64,000 bases of DNA from Williamsia serinedens. Its GTDB lineage: Bacteria > Actinomycetota > Actinomycetes > Mycobacteriales > Mycobacteriaceae. The notes under the pieces were generated by a model that saw only the letters and a list, made by a program, of their open reading frames with translations, was not told where the DNA came from and made no database searches. Within the stretch, counting starts at the first letter, position 1, and the number at the start of each line of letters is the position of its first letter. The position numbers and the translations under genes are program-made. Positions 25,889 to 37,466 of this stretch are shown piece after piece. The stretch is from contig NZ_JAMTCG010000001.1 in NCBI RefSeq assembly GCF_024171725.1, positions 372,001 through 436,000 on the forward strand. The letters are read 5' to 3'.

Positions 25889-27297
25889 CCCGCCCGGCCC
25901 ACCTCCGCGACAAGCCCGTCGACGCCGCCCGGGCGGTCGCCCGCGACGTCCTGCGTGCGGTCCGCGAACGCGACTCGTACGCCAACCTCGTCCTGCCCCG
26001 ACTGCTCCGCGAGCGCCACGTCACCGGGCGTGACGCCGCGTTCGCCACCGAGCTCGCCTACGGGACCTGCCGCGCGGCGGGTGTCCTCGACGAGGTCATC
26101 GCCGCGGCGGCGCGGCGTCCGGTCGCCGAGATCGACCCGACGTTGCTCGACGTGCTCCGCCTGGGCACCTATCAGCTGCTGCGCACGCGCGTGGGATCCC
26201 ATGCGGCCGTGTCGACCTCGGTCGACCTGGTGCGCTCGGAGGCCGGACAGGGCCCGGCCGGGTTCTGCAACGCCGTGCTGCGCAAGGTCTCCCAGCGCGA
26301 CGACGACATGTGGACCGACGAGCTCGCACCCCCGATCGGCGAGGACCTCGTCGGCCACCTCGCGTTCCGGTACGCCCACCCGCGGTGGATCGCCGAGGTC
26401 TTCGCCGACGCGCTGAGCACGCCGCAGCGTCGGGTCGGGGCGGGGGAGCTGCAGGCGGCACTCGCCGCCGACGACGACCGGCCCGCGGTGCACCTCGTCG
26501 CCCGACCCGGGTTGATCACGGCCGACGAACTCGCGGCGGTGACCGGTGGCGAGGTCGGGCGGTGGTCGCCGTACTGCGTGTACCTGCCCGGCGGCGACCC
26601 CGGCGAGCTCGAGGCCGTGCGCGAACACATGGCTGGTGTGCAGGACGAGGGCTCCCAGCTCGTCGCCCGGGCCCTGTCGCTGGCGCCGCTCGACGGGCCG
26701 GACACCGGCCGGTGGCTCGATCTCTGCGCCGGGCCGGGCGGCAAGGCCGCGCTCCTGGGTGCGCTGGCCGACATCGATCTGGCTCACGTCGACGCCGTCG
26801 AACCCGCCGAGCACCGCGCCGACCTCATCCGGCAGGCCACCGACGGTCTGCCGGTGACGGTCCACGTCGCCGACGGTCGGGACAGCGGGCTCACCCCCGG
26901 CTACGACCGCATCCTCGTCGACGCGCCGTGCACCGGGCTGGGATCGCTCCGTCGGCGACCCGAGGCGCGGTGGCGACGGACCCCCGACGACGTGGCGCCG
27001 CTCGTCACGCTGCAACGCGAACTGCTCACCGCGGCGCTCGGGTTGCTGCGTCCGGGCGGAGCGCTGATCTACTCGACGTGCTCGCCGCACCCCGCCGAGA
27101 CGCGCGGTGTCGTCGAGGCCGTGGTCGCCGAGACCGGTGCCCAGCTGCTCGACGCGCGTCCACTCGTCGGGGTGGAGTCGGGCGACGGGCCGCTGGAGGG
27201 CACCGTCCAGCTGTGGCCGCATCGGCACGGCACCGACGCGATGTTCCTCGCGCTGCTCACCGTGCCGGTGCCCGACAGCGCCCACGGCCCCTCATAG
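25885..27297 (+). CDS. rsmB: 16S rRNA m5C967 methyltransferase (RsmB/Fmu)
   Basis: SAM-dependent methyltransferase for cytosine 967 of 16S rRNA. An N-terminal NusB-like RNA-binding domain (about 15-155) is fused to a Rossmann methyltransferase. SAM motif I is [17 protein letters not shown]; the two active-site cysteines are in [15 protein letters not shown] and [12 protein letters not shown]. 470 residues from GTG 25885, overlapping fmt. Its TAG stop is also the first half of the -10 hexamer for rpe. Confidence 0.94.
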   Translation: MTRPAHLRDKPVDAARAVARDVLRAVRERDSYANLVLPRLLRERHVTGRDAAFATELAYGTCRAAGVLDEVIAAAARRPVAEIDPTLLDVLRLGTYQLLRTRVGSHAAVSTSVDLVRSEAGQGPAGFCNAVLRKVSQRDDDMWTDELAPPIGEDLVGHLAFRYAHPRWIAEVFADALSTPQRRVGAGELQAALAADDDRPAVHLVARPGLITADELAAVTGGEVGRWSPYCVYLPGGDPGELEAVREHMAGVQDEGSQLVARALSLAPLDGPDTGRWLDLCAGPGGKAALLGALADIDLAHVDAVEPAEHRADLIRQATDGLPVTVHVADGRDSGLTPGYDRILVDAPCTGLGSLRRRPEARWRRTPDDVAPLVTLQRELLTAALGLLRPGGALIYSTCSPHPAETRGVVEAVVAETGAQLLDARPLVGVESGDGPLEGTVQLWPHRHGTDAMFLALLTVPVPDSAHGPS

Positions 27298-27300
27298 ACT
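27272..27300 (+). promoter_or_regulatory. rpe promoter inside the end of rsmB, leaderless
   Basis: TAGACT (27295-27300) overlaps the rsmB stop codon and lies exactly 7 bases before the rpe ATG at 27308. CCGACA at 27272-27277 is spaced 17 bases upstream and fits a degenerate -35. Together they suggest a leaderless rpe mRNA that may continue into ribD. Confidence 0.6.
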
Positions 27301-27307
27301 CCCGGCC

Positions 27308-27997
27308 ATGCCTGCCGACGCCCCCGTGCGCCCTGATCAGCCGATGATCGCTCCGTCGATCCTGTCCGCCGACTTCGCCAACCTCGCCGCCGAGGCCGAC
27401 GCCGTCCGCGGCAGCGACTGGCTGCACGTCGACGTGATGGACGCCCACTTCGTGCCCAACCTCACCCTCGGCCTGCCCGTCGTGCAGAGCCTGCTGGGTG
27501 CGACGGACATCCCCATCGACTGCCACCTCATGATCGAGGACCCGGCCCGCTGGGCCCCGCCCTACGCCGAGGCCGGCGCCCACAACGTCACCTTCCACGC
27601 CGAGGCCACCGACGACCCGACGGCCGTGGCCCGCGACATCCGCGCGGCCGGCGCGAAGGCGGGCCTGAGCATCAAACCCGGCACCGCGCTCGACCCCTAC
27701 CTCGACATCCTGTCGTCGTTCGACACGCTGCTCGTGATGAGCGTCGAACCCGGGTTCGGCGGGCAGTCGTTCATACCCGACGTGCTCGACAAGGTGCGCA
27801 CGCTGCGGCGGCGGATCGACACCGACGGGCTGCGGATCCTCGTCGAGATCGACGGCGGCATCAACGCCGACACCATCGAGCAGGCCGCGGAGGCCGGCGT
27901 CGACTGCTTCGTCGCGGGGTCCGCGGTCTACGGCGCCGACGACCCGGCCGGCGCCGTGTCCGCGCTGCGCGCGCAGGCCGCCCGCGCCCGCGGCTGA
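27308..27997 (+). CDS. rpe: Ribulose-phosphate 3-epimerase
   Basis: Interconverts ribulose 5-phosphate and xylulose 5-phosphate in the pentose-phosphate pathway. The TIM-barrel motifs are complete: [47 protein letters not shown] and EIDGGI, giving both metal-binding Asp and His. 229 residues. Start at ATG 27308 agrees with the leaderless promoter. Placed before ribD as in mycobacteria; its product supplies ribulose 5-phosphate, the RibB substrate. Confidence 0.96.
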   Translation: MPADAPVRPDQPMIAPSILSADFANLAAEADAVRGSDWLHVDVMDAHFVPNLTLGLPVVQSLLGATDIPIDCHLMIEDPARWAPPYAEAGAHNVTFHAEATDDPTAVARDIRAAGAKAGLSIKPGTALDPYLDILSSFDTLLVMSVEPGFGGQSFIPDVLDKVRTLRRRIDTDGLRILVEIDGGINADTIEQAAEAGVDCFVAGSAVYGADDPAGAVSALRAQAARARG

Positions 27998-28002
27998 TCT
28001 CG

Positions 28003-29037
28003 GTGACCCCCGACCCGCGCGGTACGCGTCCGGGCGACCTGACCGCCGCCATGGCCCTCGCGCTGGAGCAGGGCCTCGCCGCGTGCGGCGTCAGCACGCC
28101 GAACCCGCCGGTCGGGGCGGTCGTCCTCGACGCCGACGGTGTGGTGGTCGGGGCCGGGCACACGCAGCCCGTCGGGGGGCCACACGCCGAGGTGATGGCG
28201 CTGCGTCAGGCCGGGGGCGCGGCGCGCGGCGGGACCGCGGTGGTGACGCTCGAGCCGTGTGACCACACGGGCCGCACCGGACCCTGCACCCAGGCCCTGC
28301 TCGAGGCCGGCGTGGCGCGGGTCGTGTACGCCGTCGACGACCCCGATCCCGTCGCCGGCGGGGGAGCGCAGACCCTCCGCGCGGCGGGCGTCGACGTCGT
28401 CGCGGGGGAGTGCGCGGAGGCCGCCGCGTCCGGTGCGCTCGCGGGCTGGCTGCACCGGCGCCGGACCGGCCGGCCACGCGTCACCGCCAAGATCGCCGCC
28501 ACCCTCGACGGCCGCGTCGCCGCTCCCGACGGGACCAGCCGCTGGATCACCGGACCGGCAGCCCGCGAGCACGTGCACGCCGAACGCGCGCGGCTCGACG
28601 CGATCGTCGTCGGCACCGGCACCGTGCGCGTCGACGACCCCGAACTGACCGCCCGCCACGACGACGGGTCACCGCGCCACCGCCAGCCCCGCCGGATCGT
28701 GCTGGGACGCAGCGGTGTCCCCGACCGCGCCCGGATGCGCGACACGGGGGAGCCCCCGGTCGAGGTCCTCTCCCATGACCCGCGGGACGTCCTGTCGGCC
28801 GCCGCTGACGCCCTCGACGTCCTCGTCGAGGGCGGTCCGACGGTTCTGGGTGCCTTCTTCGCTGCCGACCTCGTCGACCGTGTGCGGGTGTACCTCGCCC
28901 CGACGATCCTCGGCGCCGGTCGCGCGTCCGTCGACGACGTCACCGTCGGCACCCTCACCGACGCCCACCGATTCCACCGTGAGTCGGTGCTCGAGCTGGG
29001 TGACGACATTCTCATCACGCTGGTCGCAACCCGCTGA
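28003..29037 (+). CDS. ribD: Bifunctional riboflavin deaminase/reductase RibD
   Basis: Catalyses the deamination and side-chain reduction in riboflavin synthesis. The N-terminal deaminase domain (about 10-150) has the zinc motif GPHAEVMAL and EPCDHTGRTGPC. The reductase domain (about 155-344) has AKIAATLDGRVA, SRWITG and the VLVEGGPTVLGAF signature. 344 residues from GTG 28003, five bases after rpe. It lies upstream of the FMN riboswitch, so it is not under that control unless through a longer transcript. Confidence 0.95.
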   Translation: MTPDPRGTRPGDLTAAMALALEQGLAACGVSTPNPPVGAVVLDADGVVVGAGHTQPVGGPHAEVMALRQAGGAARGGTAVVTLEPCDHTGRTGPCTQALLEAGVARVVYAVDDPDPVAGGGAQTLRAAGVDVVAGECAEAAASGALAGWLHRRRTGRPRVTAKIAATLDGRVAAPDGTSRWITGPAAREHVHAERARLDAIVVGTGTVRVDDPELTARHDDGSPRHRQPRRIVLGRSGVPDRARMRDTGEPPVEVLSHDPRDVLSAAADALDVLVEGGPTVLGAFFAADLVDRVRVYLAPTILGAGRASVDDVTVGTLTDAHRFHRESVLELGDDILITLVATR

Positions 29038-29085
29038 CCGGCGGTTTCGGGCTGAACGCGTTCTGATCGGGACAGCTCGCTGTGC

Positions 29086-29091
29086 TAGCGT
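29086..29091 (+). promoter_or_regulatory. -10 hexamer of the rib operon (TAGCGT)
   Basis: TAGCGT ends 12 bases before the P1 stem of the FMN riboswitch, so an mRNA starting at about 29098 would begin with the aptamer. No strong -35 is seen. Confidence 0.5.
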
Positions 29092-29103
29092 CGACACAGC
29101 GAA

Positions 29104-29247
29104 GTTCTCAGGGCGGGGTGCAATTCCCCACCGGCGGTGACGGTCTCCCACGACCGAAGCCCGCGAGCGCCCGGACCCCACAGGTCCGGGGTCAGCAGAT
29201 CCGGTGCGACTCCGGAGCCGACGGTCACAGTCCGGATGAGAGAGAAC
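29104..29247 (+). ncRNA. FMN riboswitch aptamer (RFN element)
   Basis: Nearly all conserved RFN blocks are present in order. They are AGGGCGGGGTG, TTCCCCACCGGCGGTGA, AGCCCGCGAGCG, a variable GC arm, CAGATCCGGTGCGACTCCGG, AGCCGACGGTCACAGTC and CGGATGAGAGAG. The closing P1 stem is GTTCTC (29104-29109) with GAGAAC (29242-29247). It binds FMN and here precedes ribC-ribBA-ribH. Confidence 0.97.
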
Positions 29248-29250
29248 GGA

Positions 29251-29305
29251 CGTGGTCGTCCTCGACCACGAGACGTGCCGCCCTGAGCTGACGACAGGAG
29301 GCACG
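29251..29305 (+). promoter_or_regulatory. Expression platform of the FMN riboswitch
   Basis: Directly after the aptamer is a perfect 8-bp hairpin, CGTGGTCG (29251-29258) with CGACCACG (29263-29270) and a TCCT loop. Next, CGTGCC (29274-29279) can pair with GGCACG (29300-29305), covering the last two G of the SD AGGAGG (29296-29301) and reaching the ribC start codon. This fits translational rather than terminator control; no U-run is present. Confidence 0.65.
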
Positions 29306-29943
29306 GTGTTCACCGGCATCATCGAGGAACGTGGCGAGATCGTGCGCCGCGAGGACCTCACCGACGCGGCCCGCTTTGTCATCCGCGGCCCGCTCGTCAC
29401 CAGCGACGCCGGCCACGGTGACTCCATCGCCGTCAACGGCGTCTGTCTCACCGTCGTCTCCGCGCCCACCGACGGCACCTTCGCCGTCGACGTCATGGCC
29501 GAGACGCTCCGCCGCAGCTCGCTGGCCGCGCTCGACGCCGGCGCGCCCGTCAACCTCGAGCGCGCGATGGCTGCGGGCGGTCGTTTCGGCGGCCACATCG
29601 TCCAGGGCCACGTCGACGGCACCGGCACCGTCGCGACGATCAGCCCGTCGGAGAACTGGACCGTCATCCGCATCGCGATCCCCGCCGACCTCGCGCGCTA
29701 CGTCGTCGAGAAGGGATCGATCACGGTCGACGGCGTCTCCCTCACCGTCTCGGCCACCCCGAACGACCCGACCGGCGACAGCTGGTTCGAGATCTCCCTC
29801 ATCCCCACCACCCTCGACGTCACCACCCTCGGGCGGCTCGCGGTCGGGGACACCGTCAACCTGGAGGTCGACGTGATCGCCAAGTACGTCGAACGACTCG
29901 CCGCGCCGCACGCGCGCACCCCGCACGAGAGCGAGGCCTCGGC

Positions 29944-29947
<4 letters not shown>
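29306..29947 (+). CDS. ribC: Riboflavin synthase alpha chain
   Basis: Dismutates two 6,7-dimethyl-8-ribityllumazine molecules into riboflavin (gene also called ribE). It begins with the diagnostic MFTGIIEE sequence and has the expected tandem lumazine-binding domains (about 1-95 and 96-195), with [12 protein letters not shown] in the second. 213 residues from GTG 29306, five bases after the SD AGGAGG that the riboswitch platform can hide. ATGA overlap with ribBA. Confidence 0.96.
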
Positions 29948-32200
<2,253 letters not shown>

Positions 32201-32212
32201 CCCCGGCCCCAC

Positions 32213-32330
32213 CCCGTCGAGTGGGCGCTTCCAGACGTCGGGTGTGCGTTTCCGGACGTCGGGTGGGCGTTTCCGGACGCGGGTCGTCGGTAGCCGCCCA
32301 GTCGACGTCCGTAGTCGCCCACTCGACGGG
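32213..32330. repeat. 21-bp repeat array with inverted outer arms
   Basis: Three direct 21-bp units (32216-32236, 32237-32257, 32258-32278) share GTCGRGTGKGCG and a CAGAC or CGGAC end. Two more units of the same family lie in the opposite orientation (32286-32306, 32307-32327; 18 of 21 bases alike). The outermost 15 bases form a perfect inverted repeat (32213-32227 with 32316-32330). The array fills the gap between the convergent PH-protein and ggt genes. It could be a REP-like element, protein-binding array or bidirectional terminator. Confidence 0.85.
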
Positions 32331-32344
32331 TGAGGACGGCCGAT

Positions 32345-34333
32345 CTATCGGGTGTCGCCCTCCACGACACCCTCGCGGCGGGGGTCGGCGCCGCCGATCC
32401 AGCCGTCGCCGTCGCGCATGATCGCCCCGAGACCCGAACTCTGGTCCGCCACCGACACCTGGTGACTCTTGGCGCGCAGCTGCTGCACCAGCGGGTCCCG
32501 ATCGCCGTTGTCGGCGGCGTCGATGTCGGGGTGCTCCCCGCCGACGTTGGTGGTCGGGGAGTTCGCGGCCCCGAAGTCGACCGCGCCGACCGCCTGTTGC
32601 GGGTCGAGACCCCAGTCGAGCATGGCCACGAGCGTCTTCACGACGAACTGGATGATCACCGAGCCGCCGGGGGAGCCCATCGTCCCGACCGGCGCGCCGC
32701 GGGACCCGTCGGGCTGGGCGGCGAACACCAGCGTCGGGGACATCGAACTGCGCGGCCGCTTGCCGGGTGCCACGCGGTTGGCCAGCGGTCGTCCGTCGTC
32801 GCCGGTCGGCGCGGCGGAGAAGTCGGTCAGCTGGTTGTTCAGCACGAACCCGTCGACGAGGTGGAACGAGCCGAACGACGACTCGACGGTCGTCGTCATC
32901 GACGCCATGTTCCCCTGCCGGTCGACGATGGAGATCTGGCTCGTGCCGTGCTCGGGGGTGTCGCGCCCGACCGGCACGTCACCGAGATCCCCGTGCGTCG
33001 CCGTGCCCATCGACCGGTTGCGGTCGATCAGTGCCGCCCGCGATCGCAGGTAGTCCGGGTTCAGCAGCGCCGCGGGCGATCCGTCCGGCAGCGGCACGAA
33101 GTCGGTGTCGGCGACGTAGGCGTCGCGGTCGGCGTAGGCCAGCCGTTCGGCCTCGGAGATCAGGTGCACCGCCTCCGCTGTGGGCCGGCCCCCGTTGCGG
33201 TCGAGGTCGGTGGGGCGCAGCGCCGACAGGTCGAACGACGACAGGATCCCCAGCGTCGACGCGACGGTGATCCCACCCGAGGACGGCGGCGGCATGCCGC
33301 ACAGCACGTGGTCGCGGTACCGGGTGCACAGCGCCGTGCGCTTCTTCGCCCGGTACCCGGCGAGGTCGGCGAGTGTCGTGACCCCGGGGGTCATCGGTTC
33401 CGATGCGCCGGTGGGCGACAGCCGGGTGGTGCGCCCGATGGCCTCGACGACGTCGCGCGCGATGGCCCCGGTGTAGAAGGCATCGGGGCCGTCGGAGGCG
33501 ATGGCGCCCAACGTCTTCGCGTACGCCGGGTTGGTCAGCACCGTGCCCGCGGGCTTCGGCGAGCCGTTCGGCTCGAGCAGGTACGAGCGCGCCTCCGGGT
33601 CCGACGCGAGGTCGTCGCGGCTGTCGGAGATCGCGGCCGCCATCCGTGGGCTGATCGCGAAGCCGTTGTCCGACAGCGCGATCGCGGGGTCGAAGAGGGA
33701 GCGCCAGGGCTTGGCGCCGTGGTCGTCGTGGGCCATCTCCAGCATCCGCAGCACGCCGGGCGTCCCGATGGACCGCCCGCTCGCCCGCGCCGAGGGGATC
33801 GGCGTCCGGGGATCGGTGGGGCTGATCTGCCGGAGGTACTCGCCGGTCGCGGCGGCGGGAGCCGTCTCGCGACCGTCGTAGGCCTGCACCGAGTTCGACG
33901 CCCTGTCGAAGTAGACGAGGAACGCACCACCACCGATACCTGTCGCCTGGGGTTCCACGAGACCGAGGACCGCCTGCGCGGCGACCAGGCCGTCGGCCGC
34001 CGTGCCGCCGTCGGCGACCACCTCGCACGCCGCGCGGGTCGCGAGCGGGTTCGCGGTGACGACGGCGAAGGACTTCGTGCGGACCGGGGACAATCCGGCG
34101 CGGTAGCCGGTCGCGACCTCGGGGGCGGTGGCGATGTCGCGCGAGGACGGACCCGCGGAGGCCGGTGCCCCCTGCGCTGCCGTCGACGCTCCCGGAGTGG
34201 TGGTCGTGCACACACCGGGCCCCGTGGTGTCGGGGGAGGACGTCGACGAACAGGCGCCGACCCCGAGCGCGACGACCGCCACGAGGCACCCGATCCGCAC
34301 CACCGGCCGTGCCGGTCCACTGCGCTCCCGCAT
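32345..34333 (-). CDS. ggt: Gamma-glutamyltransferase, lipoprotein
   Basis: Ntn-hydrolase that cleaves gamma-glutamyl compounds such as glutathione outside the membrane. The first 28 residues are a lipoprotein signal peptide (VRIGCLVAVVALGVGAC) with lipobox VGAC, then a Thr/Ser/Pro linker. The mature precursor would self-cleave before the Thr of EHGTSQISIVD. Other landmarks are ATGIGGGAFLVYFD, MPPPSSGG and the C-terminal MGSPGGSVIIQ. 662 residues. It stands alone on the minus strand between conserved rib and uvrC blocks, which suggests an insertion. TAGCGT at 34395-34400 is a candidate -10. Confidence 0.93.
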   Translation of the reverse strand: MRERSGPARPVVRIGCLVAVVALGVGACSSTSSPDTTGPGVCTTTTPGASTAAQGAPASAGPSSRDIATAPEVATGYRAGLSPVRTKSFAVVTANPLATRAACEVVADGGTAADGLVAAQAVLGLVEPQATGIGGGAFLVYFDRASNSVQAYDGRETAPAAATGEYLRQISPTDPRTPIPSARASGRSIGTPGVLRMLEMAHDDHGAKPWRSLFDPAIALSDNGFAISPRMAAAISDSRDDLASDPEARSYLLEPNGSPKPAGTVLTNPAYAKTLGAIASDGPDAFYTGAIARDVVEAIGRTTRLSPTGASEPMTPGVTTLADLAGYRAKKRTALCTRYRDHVLCGMPPPSSGGITVASTLGILSSFDLSALRPTDLDRNGGRPTAEAVHLISEAERLAYADRDAYVADTDFVPLPDGSPAALLNPDYLRSRAALIDRNRSMGTATHGDLGDVPVGRDTPEHGTSQISIVDRQGNMASMTTTVESSFGSFHLVDGFVLNNQLTDFSAAPTGDDGRPLANRVAPGKRPRSSMSPTLVFAAQPDGSRGAPVGTMGSPGGSVIIQFVVKTLVAMLDWGLDPQQAVGAVDFGAANSPTTNVGGEHPDIDAADNGDRDPLVQQLRAKSHQVSVADQSSGLGAIMRDGDGWIGGADPRREGVVEGDTR

Positions 34334-34394
34334 GTCGCGTCACCTTCTCCCGTCCGGGCCCTCCCGCCGTACGGACGGGGCCGTGCACTCCGGG

Positions 34395-34400
34395 ACGCTA
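34395..34400 (-). promoter_or_regulatory. Candidate ggt -10 hexamer (TAGCGT)
   Basis: On the minus strand TAGCGT gives a leader of about 55 bases to the ggt ATG at 34333. It is 28 bases from the divergent uvrC hexamer. Confidence 0.35.
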
Positions 34401-34428
34401 GCCCACCCGGGCCGTCGGAGTGGGGTAC

Positions 34429-34434
34429 TAACCT
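34429..34434 (+). promoter_or_regulatory. uvrC -10 hexamer TAACCT, leaderless
   Basis: TAACCT is followed by 6 bases and the uvrC GTG at 34441. No SD is present, so a leaderless or near-leaderless mRNA is likely. Confidence 0.5.
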
Positions 34435-34440
34435 GGACCG

Positions 34441-36510
34441 GTGCCCGATCCGACCACGTACCGCCCGGCGCCGGGGAGCATCCCCACCGACCCGGGCGTC
34501 TACAAGTTCCGGGATCCGCACGGACGCGTCATCTACGTCGGCAAGGCGAAGAACCTGCGGTCCCGCCTGACCTCGTACTTCCAGGACCTCTCCGGCCTGC
34601 ACCCCCGCACCCGTCGCATGGTCACCACCGCCGGGTCTGTCGAGTGGACGGTCGTGACGACCGAGGTCGAGGCGCTGCAGCTCGAGTACAACTGGATCAA
34701 GCAGTTCGACCCGCGGTTCAACGTCCGCTACCGCGACGACAAGTCGTATCCGATGCTCGCGGTCACCCTGAACGAGGAGTACCCCCGGCTGTTCGTCTAC
34801 CGAGGGCCGCGACGCAAGGGCGTCCGCTACTTCGGTCCCTATGCGCACGCGTGGGCGATCCGCGAGACGCTCGACCTGCTGACCCGTGTCTTCCCCGCTC
34901 GCACCTGCTCGGCGGGCGTGTTCAAACGGCACGGACAGATCGACCGGCCCTGCCTCCTCGGCTACATCGACAAGTGCTCCGCGCCGTGCGTGGGCCGTGT
35001 CGACGCGGCCGAGCACCGGCAGATCGTCGAGGACTTCTGCGACTTCCTCGCCGGTCGCACCGACCGGATGATCCGCAACCTCGAGACCCAGATGGCCTCG
35101 GCCGCCGAGGATCTCGACTTCGAACGCGCGGCGCGCCTGCGCGACGACGTCGGAGCCCTGAAGCGTGCACTGGAGAAGCAGGCCGTGGTCCTCGGCGACG
35201 GGACCGACGCCGACGTCATCGCGATGGTCGCCGACGACCTCGAGGTGTCGGTGCAGATGTTCCACGTGCGTGGAGGCCGTGTCCGTGGTCAGCGCGGCTG
35301 GGTCGTGGAACGGGTCGACGACCTGTCCGGCGGCGACGGCACCGCCACGGACGGCGACGGGACCGACGGCCCCGACCTGTCCGAGCAGGTGGCCCAGTTC
35401 CTCACCCAGTTCTACGGCGAACAGGTCGACCAGGCGGCCACCGTCGCCGATGGCGAGCCCGGTGGGGTCGAGTCGGTGCCGCGTCAGGTGCTGGTGCCGG
35501 TGCTCCCGCCCGACGCCGACGAGTTCTCCCGCTGGCTGTCGGGACTGCGCGGCGCGCAGGTGAGTCTGCGTGTGCCCCAGCGCGGTGACAAGAAAGCCCT
35601 CTTCGACACGGTGGCGCGCAACGCCGGTGAGGCGCTGACGCAGCACAAGCTCAAGCGCGCAGGCGATCTCACGACCCGCTCGGCCGCGCTCACCGAGATC
35701 CAGGAGACCCTCGGTCTCGACGACGCACCGCTGCGGATCGAGTGCATCGACATCTCGCACGTCCAGGGCACCGACGTCGTCGCGTCGCTCGTCGTGTTCG
35801 AGGACGGTCTGCCGCGCAAGTCCGACTACCGGCACTACAGCATCCGGGAGGCCGCCGGCGACGGCCGCAGCGACGACGTCGCGTCTATCGCCGAGGTCAC
35901 CCGACGACGCTTCCTCCGTCACCGCGCCGACGCACACCGCAGCGATCCCGCCGACCCGACGGCCACCGTGTCCTCGTCGACCGGCGGGGACCCGATGCCC
36001 GACAACGGCGGTGACCTGGCACCGGAGGCCGCGATCGATCCGGCGACCGGCCGCCCGCGCCGGTTCGCGTACCCGCCCAACCTGTTCGTCGTCGACGGCG
36101 GTGGTCCGCAGGTGCGGGCGGCGGCCGAGGTCCTCGACGAGCTCGGCGTGACCGACGTGTCGGTGATCGGCCTCGCCAAGCGTCTCGAGGAGGTGTGGAC
36201 CCCCGACGACGAGGACCCGGTCATCTTCCCGCGCTCGAGCGAGGCACTGTTCCTGCTGCAGCGTGTCCGCGACGAGGCACACCGCTTCGCGATCACCTAC
36301 CACCGCAGCAAGCGCAGCAAGCGGATGACGGCCTCGGCGCTCGACGGCGTCCCGGGATTGGGGGAGACCCGACGCAAGGCGCTCGTCACCCACTTCGGTT
36401 CCGTCGCACGGCTGAAGCAGGCGTCGGTCGAGGAGATCGCCGGTGTCCCCGGCATCGGTCCGTCCACGGCGGCTGCCGTACAGCGTGCACTCGCGGAGCC
36501 GGCGTCGTGA
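34441..36510 (+). CDS. uvrC: Excinuclease ABC subunit C
   Basis: Dual-incision nuclease of nucleotide excision repair. The N-terminal GIY-YIG domain (about 13-95) shows PGVYKF and [13 protein letters not shown]. The CxxxC-type region is [10 protein letters not shown] and the UvrB-binding UVR segment is about 205-240. The C-terminal RNase H-like endonuclease domain starts at [10 protein letters not shown] with catalytic Asp, has VVDGGGPQV, and ends in a helix-hairpin-helix pair (about 625-689). 689 residues. GTGA overlap with rapZ. Confidence 0.96.
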   Translation: MPDPTTYRPAPGSIPTDPGVYKFRDPHGRVIYVGKAKNLRSRLTSYFQDLSGLHPRTRRMVTTAGSVEWTVVTTEVEALQLEYNWIKQFDPRFNVRYRDDKSYPMLAVTLNEEYPRLFVYRGPRRKGVRYFGPYAHAWAIRETLDLLTRVFPARTCSAGVFKRHGQIDRPCLLGYIDKCSAPCVGRVDAAEHRQIVEDFCDFLAGRTDRMIRNLETQMASAAEDLDFERAARLRDDVGALKRALEKQAVVLGDGTDADVIAMVADDLEVSVQMFHVRGGRVRGQRGWVVERVDDLSGGDGTATDGDGTDGPDLSEQVAQFLTQFYGEQVDQAATVADGEPGGVESVPRQVLVPVLPPDADEFSRWLSGLRGAQVSLRVPQRGDKKALFDTVARNAGEALTQHKLKRAGDLTTRSAALTEIQETLGLDDAPLRIECIDISHVQGTDVVASLVVFEDGLPRKSDYRHYSIREAAGDGRSDDVASIAEVTRRRFLRHRADAHRSDPADPTATVSSSTGGDPMPDNGGDLAPEAAIDPATGRPRRFAYPPNLFVVDGGGPQVRAAAEVLDELGVTDVSVIGLAKRLEEVWTPDDEDPVIFPRSSEALFLLQRVRDEAHRFAITYHRSKRSKRMTASALDGVPGLGETRRKALVTHFGSVARLKQASVEEIAGVPGIGPSTAAAVQRALAEPAS

Positions 36511-37466
36511 GCGACGACACCCGCGACGCGCAGGGCATGCTGCTCGAGGACGGTGCGGGGCGTGACCTCGACGTCCTGCTCGTCACCGGCATGTCCGGCG
36601 CGGGGCGGGGGACCGTCGCACGGCTCCTCGAGGACCTCGGGTGGTACGTGACGGACAACGTGCCGTCGCCGCTGATCCCACGCACGGTGATCGTCGCCCG
36701 CCAGGAGACACCGGACACCAACCGTGTGGCCGTCGTGATGCGCACACCCACAGCGGCGTTCGCGGCCGGCGTCAGCGACGTCCGGTCCGACCTGGAGTCC
36801 ACCGGTGCCGCCGTGCGCCTGCTCTTCCTCGACGCCGACGACGCCGCGCTCGTCCGCCGCTACGAGCAGGTGCGGCGACGTCACCCGTTCCAGCAGGACG
36901 GCACCCTCGTCGACGCGATCGCTCGGGAACGGGCGGCCCTGGCCGGGGTGTCGGAGTCGGCCGACCTCGCCGTCGACACCTCCGGGTTGTCGGTCACCGC
37001 GCTGCGCACCATCGTCGACAACGCCTTCGCCCAGCCGTCGGGGACCGACGTGCGGATCACGGTGCAGTCGTTCGGGTTCAAGTACGGACTGCCCATCGAC
37101 GCCGACCTCGTCGCGGACGTCCGCTTCCTGCCCAACCCGTACTGGGTGGCCGAGCTGCGCGACCTCACCGGCCGCGACGACCCGGTGTCCACCTACGTCC
37201 TCGGTCAACCCGGCGCTGACGCCTGGCTGGAGGCCTACGAGCGCATCGTGCGCCTCACCGCCGAGGGGTACACGCGAGAGGGCAAGCGCTACATGACCGT
37301 GGCGATCGGCTGCACCGGCGGCAAGCACCGCAGCGTCGCGATGTCGACCGAGCTCGCCCGCCGCCTGTGCGCGCCGGCCGCCGACACCACGTGGCCCGGC
37401 GCCGACCGCGCCGACCTCACCCCGTTCGACGCCCGCGCCGTCCACCGCGACCTGGGCAGGGAATGA
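36507..37466 (+). CDS. rapZ: RNase adapter-like nucleotide-binding protein RapZ
   Basis: P-loop protein of the RapZ/YvcJ family; in E. coli RapZ guides RNase E to GlmZ, while the actinobacterial role is not settled. The P-loop is GMSGAGRGT (28-36), with Arg in place of the usual Lys, as in other actinobacterial copies I recall. A D-rich Walker B (LLFLDADD) and the C-terminal domain with [19 protein letters not shown] and [11 protein letters not shown] follow. 319 residues. The uvrC-rapZ-yvcK-whiA order is conserved across Gram-positive bacteria. Confidence 0.93.
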   Translation: MSDDTRDAQGMLLEDGAGRDLDVLLVTGMSGAGRGTVARLLEDLGWYVTDNVPSPLIPRTVIVARQETPDTNRVAVVMRTPTAAFAAGVSDVRSDLESTGAAVRLLFLDADDAALVRRYEQVRRRHPFQQDGTLVDAIARERAALAGVSESADLAVDTSGLSVTALRTIVDNAFAQPSGTDVRITVQSFGFKYGLPIDADLVADVRFLPNPYWVAELRDLTGRDDPVSTYVLGQPGADAWLEAYERIVRLTAEGYTREGKRYMTVAIGCTGGKHRSVAMSTELARRLCAPAADTTWPGADRADLTPFDARAVHRDLGRE

